A DNA stretch of 64,000 nt from Candidatus Aenigmatarchaeota archaeon (GCA_018304545.1 JAGVVZ010000005.1:1-64000); one strand, 5' to 3'. Positions 28,032-36,272 are shown, counted from the first letter of the stretch. Notes: generated from the letters alone by a model not told the origin. A program made the numbers and translations.

Positions 28032-28648
28032 TTGAAATGGCCGACCCGATAAGATTTAATGAAATTATTCAAATTATGAGAGATAGTGGATATTTCGGTA
28101 CGTTATTGCCTTTTCTATTGGTTTGGTCGATTATTTTTGGACTTCTTAAAAAATTAAATATTTTTGGATTTACAACATCTGGTAACTCAGCTACAGGCGC
28201 CCCAGGACAAATCATCCGAGATAATGGAATTAATTTTACCATTTCTACTATAATTGCTGCATACGTAGTTGTGTTTTCTCCATTTTCAACTCCATTAAAT
28301 GAATTTTTCTCTTCATTTTTCACACAGTCAGCTTTGGCAATGGTGGTATTACTTGTAGCTTTACTTTTTGTGGGATTAGTGTTTTTTGCACCTTTTTGGG
28401 GCGGAGATGCTGCTAAATTATCTAAACTTATGCAAGGTTGGATACCATGGTTATTAGGACTGGCAATTGTTGGAGTAGGTGTTATTTTTGTAACGAGTGG
28501 CGGAATTGAACTATTTTATAATTATTTACCTCTTAGTTGGAGACCATTTCAAATAGATCCATATTGGATTGCTCTTATAATTGCTGCGGTTTTAATAATA
28601 GGTACAATGTTAATAGCATCAGGCGGAGGCGGGGGTCAAAATCCTTAA
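28028..28648 (+). CDS. Multi-pass membrane protein, pilus-locus paralog family (3 of 3)
   Basis: 206 residues; the start may be the ATG at 28037 (MADPIRFNEII), which aligns better with its paralogs. It shares the signature GTLLPFLLVWSIIFGLLKK followed by further TM helices, and ends in a Gly-rich tail. It is last in the plus-strand run from 25752 and converges on the DUF357 gene with a four-base 3' overlap. Confidence 0.8.
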   Translation: MIEMADPIRFNEIIQIMRDSGYFGTLLPFLLVWSIIFGLLKKLNIFGFTTSGNSATGAPGQIIRDNGINFTISTIIAAYVVVFSPFSTPLNEFFSSFFTQSALAMVVLLVALLFVGLVFFAPFWGGDAAKLSKLMQGWIPWLLGLAIVGVGVIFVTSGGIELFYNYLPLSWRPFQIDPYWIALIIAAVLIIGTMLIASGGGGGQNP

Positions 28649-28884
28649 TTATCTAATATTTTTATTTCTTCACCAATTTCTAACCAAGCCCAACTCCAAA
28701 TAATAGATTCAAAAGCTAAAATGTAATTTTTTTCTTTTAACCAGTGTTTAGAATCTTTCAAATAAGCATTTATATTAATTAAAAATTCCTCTCCTTTTTT
28801 TGATTTTACTTTAATAACCTTTAGTTTATCTTCTAATTTCGTAATCTGTCTCATTATTTCTTTTTTTGTTATTCTATCTTTCAT
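28645..28884 (-). CDS. DUF357 family protein
   Basis: 79 residues, all-helical. The C-terminal half with NAYLKDSKHWL and FESIIWSWAWLEIG matches my recollection of the archaeal DUF357 family, a small helical domain of unknown function. It overlaps the diphthine synthase gene by four bases, so it is co-translated with it. Confidence 0.75.
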   Translation of the reverse strand: MKDRITKKEIMRQITKLEDKLKVIKVKSKKGEEFLININAYLKDSKHWLKEKNYILAFESIIWSWAWLEIGEEIKILDN

Positions 28885-29648
28885 TCTCTAAACACTTCCA
28901 AATACTCCTTTTCCGTGAAATGTAAGTCTCCTGGAATAATTATTATCATCGGTGGTTCTCCTAAATCTCTCTTTGCAATGTTTTTTATTTTATCGTAAAA
29001 AATTGTGGAATTGGTGCTTCCAGCTCTAGTGAAAAATATTATCTTGGAATCTTCTGTTATTATCTTCTGTTTTTTCCTCTTTTCCATATCCAACAGAGTT
29101 TCGATTCCCTCCTTCGCATTCATGTATTTATTTTTCTCTGCATCTATGTCTAAAAGTATCAAGGTATGTAATCCTCTATCTATGTTTTCTTTTATTTTTT
29201 CGTATACTGAAAGTGGTAATTTGTTTCCGAACTTGTCTCTAAATGGTATTGTAACTACACTTCCAAATTTGTATAAATGCAAACCCGTTTCACCAATGGC
29301 AGAAAATATGGATGATCCATGAATAACATACGTTTTTATTTTTCTTTTTATCGCCTCTTGCCTCAATGATGTATGAGTGGTTGCACAGAACGGATCGCCG
29401 CCAATTAAAAACCCAACCTTTTTTGTTTTTGCAGGTTCTAAAAGAATCTCAGAATTTTCTTCAACATCTTTTCTAGTTAAGATTTTTATCTTTTTTCCAG
29501 TCGTCCTTTCTAAATTTTTGATATTCAAATTCATTTTTTGTGTATAGAACTCTACAAACAATATATCACAGCTTTTTGCTACCTCCAAAGCTCTTACACT
29601 CATGTCCTTTTCGTCGTACAATCCTAGCCCAATAAAATATAGAGACAT
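28881..29648 (-). CDS. dphB: Diphthine synthase
   Basis: Dph5/DphB methylates the precursor on the target His of elongation factor 2 during diphthamide synthesis, using S-adenosylmethionine. The 255 residues fit the family length. The N-terminal MSLYFIGLGLYDEKDMSVRA, the VEFYTQ segment, a Gly-rich LIGGDPF loop and the VIHGSSIFSA segment are typical of this tetrapyrrole-methylase-fold enzyme. Dph2, acting earlier in the pathway, is at 42459-43346. Confidence 0.95.
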   Translation of the reverse strand: MSLYFIGLGLYDEKDMSVRALEVAKSCDILFVEFYTQKMNLNIKNLERTTGKKIKILTRKDVEENSEILLEPAKTKKVGFLIGGDPFCATTHTSLRQEAIKRKIKTYVIHGSSIFSAIGETGLHLYKFGSVVTIPFRDKFGNKLPLSVYEKIKENIDRGLHTLILLDIDAEKNKYMNAKEGIETLLDMEKRKKQKIITEDSKIIFFTRAGSTNSTIFYDKIKNIAKRDLGEPPMIIIIPGDLHFTEKEYLEVFRE

Positions 29649-29689
29649 AATATTCCTTATTTATAAATTGCAGTTATAGATTTAATATT

Positions 29690-30481
29690 ATGGAAATCAC
29701 TTCATACGAAATTATAGGATCGAAAGAGAAGGCCGTGGCTATAATAGAAATTCCAAAAAATTTAATAAGAAAGGAAAATGAAATAGCAAACGAGATAATG
29801 AAGAGACATAAACACGTCGTTTCAGTACTGAAAAAAACATCTGAAAGAAAAAGCGAATACAGAGTCAGAAATTATAAGTTAATAAAGGGACAAAAAAATA
29901 CTGAGGTTATACACAAGGAGAACGGATGCAATTTAAAAGTTGATCCAAGAAAAGTCTATTTCTCTCAGAGAGAGGGAACAGAAAGATTAAGAATTGCAGG
30001 ATATACTAAAAAAAACGAAACAATAATGGTGATGTTTTCCGGGATAGGTTCATTTTCTGTTAACATCGCTAAACATCAAAAAAACATAAAGAAAATAATT
30101 TCTGTAGAATTGAATCCGTCAGCTGTAGATTATATGATTGAAAATATCAAACTTAACAGGTCCCAAGATAAGATAATTCCTGTCTTAGGAGACGTAAAAA
30201 AAGTATGCAAGGAATGGTATAACAAATGCAATAGGGTTGTTATGCCGTTGCCACATGAATCCTGGAAATATATTCAAATCGCTTTGAAATGTTTAAAATC
30301 TACTGGTATCATCCACATTTATTTTTTTGATAGCGAAAAAAAAGTGGAAAGAAATGTTAAGAGAAGAATAGAAAAATTAAAACAAAAAACAAAGAAGAAA
30401 ATTATATATAAAATTAGAAGAGTGCTGCCTTATGCTCCAGGTATAAACAAATATTGTGTAGATATGAAATTATCCAATTAA
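29690..30481 (+). CDS. Trm5-like tRNA (guanine-37 N1) methyltransferase
   Basis: 263 residues. A Rossmann-fold methyltransferase with a SAM-binding loop FSGIGSFSVNIAKH and acidic SVELNPSA, followed by the MPLP motif that replaces the usual NPPY catalytic loop in Trm5 enzymes. Trm5 makes m1G37, which prevents frameshifting. The N-terminal region (about residues 1-95) fits the substrate-recognition domain of the archaeal short form. It is divergent from dphB with a gap of about 40 bases. Its 3' end overlaps the convergent DedA-like gene by 12 bases. Confidence 0.9.
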   Translation: MEITSYEIIGSKEKAVAIIEIPKNLIRKENEIANEIMKRHKHVVSVLKKTSERKSEYRVRNYKLIKGQKNTEVIHKENGCNLKVDPRKVYFSQREGTERLRIAGYTKKNETIMVMFSGIGSFSVNIAKHQKNIKKIISVELNPSAVDYMIENIKLNRSQDKIIPVLGDVKKVCKEWYNKCNRVVMPLPHESWKYIQIALKCLKSTGIIHIYFFDSEKKVERNVKRRIEKLKQKTKKKIIYKIRRVLPYAPGINKYCVDMKLSN

Positions 30482-30991
30482 TCCTATACCTAAATATCTA
30501 ATGATCCAGTTAATAGAGTAGTATCCAGCAAAAGCTATGACAGTCATTTTTATGAATTTGCCGGTTGACATAGCAAGAAAATATTTCCTAAAATCATATT
30601 TTATCATACCGCAAAATAATCCCACAATATCAATCGGAAATGGACCTGCTGATAAAATCAAAATCCATATAAAAAATTTTTTCTTTTCAAAAAATTTCCT
30701 AACTTTGTTTAGTTCTTTTTCATATTTCTTTTCAATTATTTCTTTTCCTCCTAGACCTACGAAATAACTAACAGTATCACCTATAGATGCAGCAGTGCCT
30801 GCAGTTAATGCCACTAGACCAGGATCAAGTATGGAAGCAGCAGTTATTATAATCGCATTTGTTGGTAAAGGGAAAAAGAATAAACTAGCACTGGATATTA
30901 GAACCAAGATGAATAGTCCAATATAGCCCCAATCATTAACTAGCAAAAACCCGTATTGGAAAGCAGTATTCAGGAGTTCTACAAAAGTCAT
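30470..30991 (-). CDS. DedA/VTT-domain membrane protein
   Basis: 173 residues with about five hydrophobic segments. The VTT features are visible: FFPLPTNAIIITAASIL, a Gly-rich GTAASIGDTVSYFVGLGGK and a later segment with SAGPFPIDIVG. DedA-family proteins are implicated in lipid scrambling and membrane homeostasis. This one is close to the short YqaA-like form. Confidence 0.8.
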   Translation of the reverse strand: MTFVELLNTAFQYGFLLVNDWGYIGLFILVLISSASLFFFPLPTNAIIITAASILDPGLVALTAGTAASIGDTVSYFVGLGGKEIIEKKYEKELNKVRKFFEKKKFFIWILILSAGPFPIDIVGLFCGMIKYDFRKYFLAMSTGKFIKMTVIAFAGYYSINWIIRYLGIGLIG

Positions 30992-31039
30992 ATAATCATC
31001 ATAGATATTAAGAATAATTAATTTCTTTAATCAAATGGT

Positions 31040-31606
31040 TTACAGAACGAAAATGATTACTGTTATAGACATTAAGAAAAACCAGATCGAAAAACTCCAT
31101 AAAAATATTTTGCTTCCATCCAAAGGTGGTATGGGCAATAGGTTGAAAAACGCCAGTAGTACATTGATCTGACTTAACATTGAGAAAAATTCACCAGGGA
31201 TTAGTAAAAATACACATGCAAGAATTATGTTTATTCCCACACCTGCTAGAGAAATTATGCCTAAATCATGCGGAGTTAATCTAATTACCTTTATTCCCCA
31301 TCTCCCAAATTTGTATGGTGCTATTTCTATATGCCCTGGAGTAAAGATCCCGAAGCCGCCTATATATTTTAGGGCAATGCTAAATAAGGACAGCATGATA
31401 CCGGGAGGCCACAGTTTGAACGTAGCAGTACAACCAAGTCTAGTAGCCATAATTTTGTGACCCATCTCACATAAAAGAAACGATATCGAGACAATTATGA
31501 AAGAAACGAAAAACAGCGATTCTATATCAGGAAAAGAAAATACCAGAGTTAAGGCTAAAATAGATATTACTATATCCCTGATTTCTTCCATTGTGAATAA
31601 CTTCAT
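31040..31606 (-). CDS. M50-like site-2 protease family membrane protein, altered active site
   Basis: 188 residues with several TM helices. The C-terminal NLLPIPPLDGSKI matches the second conserved M50 motif that supplies a zinc-binding Asp. The first motif, usually HExxH, reads CEMGH (about residues 46-50): the Glu and second His remain but the first His is Cys. Cys can bind zinc, so activity is uncertain rather than excluded. Family members cleave membrane-embedded substrates. It is a single gene with no operon partner. Confidence 0.75.
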   Translation of the reverse strand: MKLFTMEEIRDIVISILALTLVFSFPDIESLFFVSFIIVSISFLLCEMGHKIMATRLGCTATFKLWPPGIMLSLFSIALKYIGGFGIFTPGHIEIAPYKFGRWGIKVIRLTPHDLGIISLAGVGINIILACVFLLIPGEFFSMLSQINVLLAFFNLLPIPPLDGSKIFLWSFSIWFFLMSITVIIFVL

Positions 31607-31684
31607 ATTTATTTTTTAGTGTTTTAGATTAAATTGTTTTAGATAACTCTTTTCTATTAGCAAATCAAATAGATTTTCGGTAAT

Positions 31685-32500
31685 ATGACAGATTTGATCA
31701 AGGTGGGTCTAGCTCTTAGTGGTGGTGGAGTGAGAGGCATGGCTCATATAGGCGTCATTAAAGTTTTAGAGAAAAATGAAGTACCTATTGATTATATCTC
31801 TGGAGCGAGTGCAGGATCATTAATTGGTGGGATATATGCTAGTGGAACGCCAATAGACGCAATTGAAAATGTAGTGACAAAAATGAGAACGAGAGATATT
31901 GCTAGGCTGATAGATCCGGCCAGGCTTAACGTGGGATTTGTTAAAGGCGATAAATTAATGGCGTTTGTTTCAAAAATATTGACAGAAAGAAATATCGAAA
32001 ACTTCAAAATCCCTTTCGCTGCTGTGGCAACTGATATACTTACAGGCAACGAGATAATTTTTGATAAAGGCGATTCTATTACAGCAATAAGGTCGAGCAT
32101 ATCTTTTCCCGGTGTTTTTACTCCCGTTAAATATAGAGAGACATTTTTAGTTGATGGCGGTGTAGTAAATCCACTGCCAGTTGATATAGTGAGAGACATG
32201 GGTGCAGATGTTATAATAGGCGTTAATGTTTTAGGCCAACCTGAAGCGAAGATAGATGAAAAGAATCAAACCATAGTAACGAAAAATGTTATTTCAAACA
32301 CGATTAGGATATTGGAAAAACAGGTGGTTGATTTAAAATTTGAAAGAATAAAAGACAAGAGTGTAATAATTCTAAAACCAAACATTAATGATATTAGCAC
32401 ATTTTCTATATCCACAAAATCTCTAGTTCGTGCGATAAGAGAGGGTGAAAATGCAGCGAATGAAAAAATGGATCAAATACTGAAAGCCATAGGAAAATAA
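31685..32500 (+). CDS. Patatin-like phospholipase (RssA type)
   Basis: 271 residues. The family hallmarks are all there: an oxyanion-hole loop SGGGVRGMAHIG near residue 13, the nucleophile motif GASAG (about residue 40) and the catalytic DGG (about residue 158, in VDGGVVNPLP). These enzymes use a Ser-Asp dyad to hydrolyse acyl esters of lipids. There is no signal peptide or TM helix, so it acts in the cytoplasm or at the membrane face. Confidence 0.92.
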   Translation: MTDLIKVGLALSGGGVRGMAHIGVIKVLEKNEVPIDYISGASAGSLIGGIYASGTPIDAIENVVTKMRTRDIARLIDPARLNVGFVKGDKLMAFVSKILTERNIENFKIPFAAVATDILTGNEIIFDKGDSITAIRSSISFPGVFTPVKYRETFLVDGGVVNPLPVDIVRDMGADVIIGVNVLGQPEAKIDEKNQTIVTKNVISNTIRILEKQVVDLKFERIKDKSVIILKPNINDISTFSISTKSLVRAIREGENAANEKMDQILKAIGK

Positions 32501-32548
32501 GGTTTTTAAAGTTGTGTTTTCAATTTATTTCTAATCAAAGTGGGTTAA

Positions 32549-32581
32549 ATGACCGGCGAAAATCTTTGCAATAGCTGTTGA
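32549..32581 (+). other. Possible 10-residue peptide, similar to 32635-32664
   Basis: ATG to TGA encodes MTGENLCNSCC. Its first 21 bases resemble those at 32635 (ATGA, GG, GA, AATCTTTGC conserved), with most differences at third codon positions or conservative. Too short to call a gene; recorded because of the paired similarity. Confidence 0.25.
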
Positions 32582-32634
32582 CTTTTATCTAGTTCTTTTT
32601 TTGTTCTATAAAAATGATTTAAGAGGCGAATCGT

Positions 32635-32664
32635 ATGATTGGTGACAATCTTTGCGAGTTCTAA
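32635..32664 (+). other. Possible 9-residue peptide, similar to 32549-32581
   Basis: ATG to TAA encodes MIGDNLCEF in a frame different from the overlapping gene at 32639. A TATA-like tataaaaa (about 32606) lies 26-29 bases upstream, so a leaderless mRNA could begin at this ATG. Confidence 0.25.
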
Positions 32665-32956
32665 TAGTTTAGTTAATGCGTTGGATGAGATAAGGTTTAC
32701 CACATCTATGGAATATTTTCTAATACCTGATCCTCTGGGGTTACGTATTGTTATAGGCGGACATGAGATCGGTCGTTATTATCCTGAAGGTTATCGAGTG
32801 GCGACATATAGAGGAAAAGTATTTCTTTATGATCCGCGAAGAATCGCTGAAATAATGGGAAGGGATGTTTTTGAGACATTTCATCGATACGGTTTAATTC
32901 AATTTTACTATGGTGGATGCGGACTGATGGATTATAGATCAGGTGAAGAGTTATGA
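32639..32956 (+). CDS. Hypothetical protein upstream of amidohydrolase
   Basis: 105 residues from a TTG at 32639 (GTG at 32642 is also possible; a stop lies directly upstream). No family recognised. The middle has a beta-rich segment (LRIVIGGHEIGRYYP, VFLYDPRRIAEIMG) and the end has aromatic and Gly residues (FYYGGCGLMDY). It overlaps the amidohydrolase gene by four bases (ATGA), so the products may act together. Confidence 0.65.
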   Translation: MVTIFASSNSLVNALDEIRFTTSMEYFLIPDPLGLRIVIGGHEIGRYYPEGYRVATYRGKVFLYDPRRIAEIMGRDVFETFHRYGLIQFYYGGCGLMDYRSGEEL

Positions 32957-33792
32957 TTGATCATGCAAAATACGATGAACCTGTGATAGATATGCAAGTC
33001 CACGGAAATTTGGAGAATTTAGGTTATAGCAGTAAACCCAATGTTAATGGGCACGGTTCTCTTTATTTAAGAAGCGATATATCACCGAATTACCCATCAA
33101 CAAATTTAGATGTTATGAGATGCAGAGCAGGTGATAGCAGATTATTACCCATGGTTTACACAAACATGAGTAGGCCAGACTACGACATAGATTTAATCGA
33201 GAAACTTATGAGACAAGGTGCGATTGGTCTGGGTGAAATTGAATTTGTTCATGTTCCTTATTCTGATAGAAATGTTTTGGTAAGAATGTTGAATATGATA
33301 GAATATATTCAAAGAAAACAAGGAAGAAGATTTGTTATTAATTTTCATTGTGGCTACATATCTCCCGAAGATACGATAGCACTATTTCCCGATTATCCAT
33401 ATGTGAATCAAACTGAAGCTGTACATGATCCAAGAGATTTGGAAGGGTTATTCAGAGGATTTCAAATAGGATTCATTTTGAGTCACGGAGGAAACGGTTA
33501 TTTGGATGCGGCTTCTTATTACTCAAAAAAATATAGAGGTGGAAACAAAGATGGGAATGTTATGATAGGCCTCTCTGGAGCACCTGATTTGAGAAGAAGA
33601 ATATTATTTAGATTGAAGGAAGATTCTTTACTTAGGATGAGAGTCGTTATGGAGTCTGACGGAGATGATGTTATTGGATGGATTTTTGCAAATTCGAAAG
33701 GTATGCTGGACGTAAAAGATCAGCGTCGGTTATTATATGAAAATGCTGCAGGCATGCTAGGTTTATCTACGGAAATAGATAAAAACTTGTAA
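32953..33792 (+). CDS. Amidohydrolase-2-like TIM-barrel protein
   Basis: 279 residues. Features of metal-dependent amidohydrolases: DMQVHGN near the N-terminus where DxHxH is usual, GAIGLGEIEF, NFHCGY, ILSHGGNGY, MESDGDDVIG with the barrel-end Asp, and a closing ENAAGMLGL helix. The first His of the DxHxH pair is Gln, so the metal site may hold one ion or be altered. Substrate unknown. It is co-translated with the small upstream gene. Confidence 0.75.
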   Translation: MIDHAKYDEPVIDMQVHGNLENLGYSSKPNVNGHGSLYLRSDISPNYPSTNLDVMRCRAGDSRLLPMVYTNMSRPDYDIDLIEKLMRQGAIGLGEIEFVHVPYSDRNVLVRMLNMIEYIQRKQGRRFVINFHCGYISPEDTIALFPDYPYVNQTEAVHDPRDLEGLFRGFQIGFILSHGGNGYLDAASYYSKKYRGGNKDGNVMIGLSGAPDLRRRILFRLKEDSLLRMRVVMESDGDDVIGWIFANSKGMLDVKDQRRLLYENAAGMLGLSTEIDKNL

Positions 33793-33816
33793 TATGGTGA
33801 ATAAATATGGTGTTAT

Positions 33817-33930
33817 GCGGAGTTGGCAGAAACTTAAAAAGCTGGAACGGCTATGCCGCCGCCTGCAGTATACTATACTGATTTAATATGCAGATAGCGG
33901 CTCAAAGGGGTTCAACTCCCCTACTCCGCT
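33817..33930 (+). tRNA. tRNA-Cys (GCA) with BHB intron
   Basis: The acceptor stem GCGGAGT pairs with ACTCCGC (33923-33929), followed by discriminator U73 (33930), the archaeal tRNA-Cys identity base. The anticodon stem GCCGC (33858-33862) pairs with GCGGC (33897-33901), giving C32, U33, anticodon GCA (33865-33867) and G37. The T arm is AGGGG-TTCAACT-CCCCT. A 27-base intron (33869-33895) sits at canonical position 37/38; the flanks form a 3-4-3 bulge-helix-bulge (CTGC with GCAG). The D arm closes as GGCA/TGCC around a 25-base loop, far longer than usual. CCA is not encoded. It lies 23 bases upstream of cysS. Confidence 0.9.
33869..33895 (+). other. tRNA-Cys intron (27 bases, position 37/38)
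   Basis: Removed by the archaeal splicing endonuclease. The central 4-bp helix pairs 33863-33866 with 33890-33893, leaving bulges 33867-33869 and 33894-33896; each cut falls between bulge bases 2 and 3. Confidence 0.85.
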
Positions 33931-33953
33931 TATAATTTAATGATGTGAAAAAG

Positions 33954-35354
33954 ATGGAAATAAGATTGTTCAATACTATGGGAAGAAAAAAAGAAAAATT
34001 TGTACCGATAAAAAGGGGAGAAGTAAAACTGTATTCTTGCGGACCGACAGTTTATGATTTTCCTCATATTGGAAATTTGCGGGCATACGTTTTTGTTGAT
34101 TTATTGAAGCGAGTGCTAGAATACAATAAATTGAGAGTTAAACACGTGATGAATATTACGGATGTTGGACATTTGACATCTGATGCAGATACAGGCGAAG
34201 ACAAGATGGAGAAGGGTGCTAGGAGAGAAGGCAAAACTGTGTGGGAAATCGCGGAATTTTATACGAAAGATTTTTTTGACGCAATGGATAAACTAAACAT
34301 TGAGAAACCAAAAACAATATGCAAAGCCACAGACCATATAAAAGAGATGATCGATATGATAAAACAAATTGAGAAAAATGGATTTGCATACAAAACATCG
34401 GATGGAATTTATTTTGACACATTCAAATTAAAGGATTATGGGAAATTGGCTGGATTATATATAGAAGGATTAAAAGAAGGTGCAAGAGTCGAGCCAAACC
34501 TTGAAAAAAGAAATCCTACAGATTTCGCTTTATGGAAAATTTCTCCAAAAGACCAGAAAAGGCAAATGGAATGGAATTCTCCATGGAATATCGGCTTTCC
34601 AGGTTGGCATATAGAGTGTAGTGCGATGAGTATAAAATATCTGGGTGAAAAATTTGATATACACACTGGAGGTGTTGATCACGTACCGGTTCATCATACT
34701 AACGAAATCGCTCAATCGCAAGGTGCATTAAAGAAAGATGTTGTTAATTATTGGTTGCATAATGAGCATGTACTAGTTGACAATAAAAAAATGAGTAAAT
34801 CACTGCAAAATTTCTATACGTTGCATGACATAGAAAACAAAAATTTCAATCCACTAGCCTTTAGATATTTACTCCTCACATCTCATTACCGTTCTAAATT
34901 TAATTTTACTTGGGAATCTCTGGAAGCAGCTCAAAAAAGTTTGAATACATTAAGAGAGCATATGATTTTGCTAAAAAGTACAGATAATAAAAAAACAGAT
35001 AAAAAAAGAATATTAGAATACAAGAAAAAATTCTTAGGATTTATAAACGATGACTTAAACATTCCTTATGCAGTATCCTTGACATGGAAATTAATACGAG
35101 AGGAAAGCAAGATCAACAACAGCGACAAACACAAAATAATAATGGATTTTGATAAAATTTTTGGTTTGAAATTAAAAGACGTTAAAGATGTAAAATCTAA
35201 AATACCGAAAGAAGCAGAAAAATTAATAAATGAGAGAGAAGAAGCTAGAAAAAAAAGAGATTGGAAAAAGGCTGATGAAATAAGGAAAAAATTGAAAGAG
35301 ATGAATATATTGATAGAAGATACAGAATCCGGTGTTAAATGGAGATTAATTTAA
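33954..35354 (+). CDS. cysS: Cysteinyl-tRNA synthetase
   Basis: 466 residues from the ATG at 33954 (MEIRLFNTMGRKK); a GTG three codons upstream is also in frame. Class I synthetase charging tRNA-Cys. It shows YSCGPTVYDFPHIGN with the HIGN signature and a zinc-ligand Cys, a second zinc region GWHIECSAM, HTGGVDHVPVHH, and KMSKS (about residue 278). The C-terminal helical domain ends with a basic EEARKKRDWKKADEIR segment typical of the family. It directly follows the tRNA-Cys gene, so substrate and enzyme may share regulation. Confidence 0.97.
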   Translation: MEIRLFNTMGRKKEKFVPIKRGEVKLYSCGPTVYDFPHIGNLRAYVFVDLLKRVLEYNKLRVKHVMNITDVGHLTSDADTGEDKMEKGARREGKTVWEIAEFYTKDFFDAMDKLNIEKPKTICKATDHIKEMIDMIKQIEKNGFAYKTSDGIYFDTFKLKDYGKLAGLYIEGLKEGARVEPNLEKRNPTDFALWKISPKDQKRQMEWNSPWNIGFPGWHIECSAMSIKYLGEKFDIHTGGVDHVPVHHTNEIAQSQGALKKDVVNYWLHNEHVLVDNKKMSKSLQNFYTLHDIENKNFNPLAFRYLLLTSHYRSKFNFTWESLEAAQKSLNTLREHMILLKSTDNKKTDKKRILEYKKKFLGFINDDLNIPYAVSLTWKLIREESKINNSDKHKIIMDFDKIFGLKLKDVKDVKSKIPKEAEKLINEREEARKKRDWKKADEIRKKLKEMNILIEDTESGVKWRLI

Positions 35355-35378
35355 TTGGGTATAATACAAATTATCTTT

Positions 35379-35993
35379 ATGCCAAAAAATAGAATATTTT
35401 CTAAAATAAAAGAAGTATGGATTAAAAATAGAGATGGATCCATAGAGAGATTCAATAAGGAGAAGGTAAAAAACACTTTAGTGAAAGTCGGTGCTCCATT
35501 AAGAATAGCGTCAGAAATCGCCACTAAAACTTTTTCTTGGTCTAAGAGTAAAAAAGAAGTTGACATTCATGAGCTTGAGAAAAAGGTTTTTGAATTGACG
35601 GCAAAAAAGAGCATAGAAGCTGCTTATGCCTTTAAAGATTTTACAACGCAAAAGGTTATTGGTAGAGTTAGGCAGCAATTCACAAGAAAAGAAGTTGCTA
35701 GGATGATGACGTGTCTATTCGTTATAATTCAGATATACTCCTTCAGAGCTGAATATTTTTCATTGAATAGAGGTTTACTGATATTATTGACAAGCATAAT
35801 AACTTCATCTATCGTTCTTTGGCTTTATGTTGGTAGAATTGAAATGTGGAAACATCTGATTACAGGCATTTTGATATCAGTGTCCCTTTCGGTTATTGGC
35901 GCTTTAATACTTGATATAAAATTAGAGGGAATAGTTATAGCAGCTTCAGCTGCTCTTCCAGTATCTACAATGGTTAATGTATTGAAAACATAA
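35379..35993 (+). CDS. ATP-cone domain fused to membrane helices
   Basis: 204 residues from the ATG at 35379; an earlier in-frame TTG is less likely. Residues about 10-90 form an ATP-cone: VWIKNRDGSIERFNKEKV, then the helical ELEKKVFELTAKK segment. That domain senses ATP/dATP in ribonucleotide reductases and in NrdR. Here it is followed by about four TM helices (from residue 110), with no reductase or zinc-ribbon partner. This suggests nucleotide-regulated membrane function, but no such family is known to me. Its 3' end abuts the SRP RNA gene on the other strand. Confidence 0.75.
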   Translation: MPKNRIFSKIKEVWIKNRDGSIERFNKEKVKNTLVKVGAPLRIASEIATKTFSWSKSKKEVDIHELEKKVFELTAKKSIEAAYAFKDFTTQKVIGRVRQQFTRKEVARMMTCLFVIIQIYSFRAEYFSLNRGLLILLTSIITSSIVLWLYVGRIEMWKHLITGILISVSLSVIGALILDIKLEGIVIAASAALPVSTMVNVLKT

Positions 35994-35994
35994 A

Positions 35995-36272
35995 GCATGG
36001 AACACGTTCTAAGTGGATATAATATCACAAACAAGTTTATCCGAATTTCTTCCTCCACCTTGAGAACTCGAGAGCACCAGACCACATACCTTAATACTGC
36101 TCGGTTCCCCGCCTCGTATGGTTCGATATATAACTGGTCCCTGGAGACAAGGCTTCTCAGTCCGAAACCCGGGCCTGCTAATAATACTATATCGCCTTTG
36201 AACTATGATCCCGCCATAAAGCAGACTTGCAGCAACAGGTGGCTGCTACTCACCCGATCAGAGGTTCCATGC
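35995..36272 (-). ncRNA. SRP RNA (7S RNA)
   Basis: About 278 bases. The 5' end GCATGGAAC pairs with the 3' end GTTCCATGC, closing the molecule as in archaeal helix 1. Helix 8, the SRP54-binding site, is at about 36093-36118: GAGG-CGG, a GGAA tetraloop (36105-36108 complement), CCG and the conserved AGCAG (complement of 36097-36101). It lies about 165 bases from the 5' end, as expected. A UGUUG in the 5' part fits the Alu-domain UGUNR turn. There are no long ORFs of protein character here. Confidence 0.88.
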
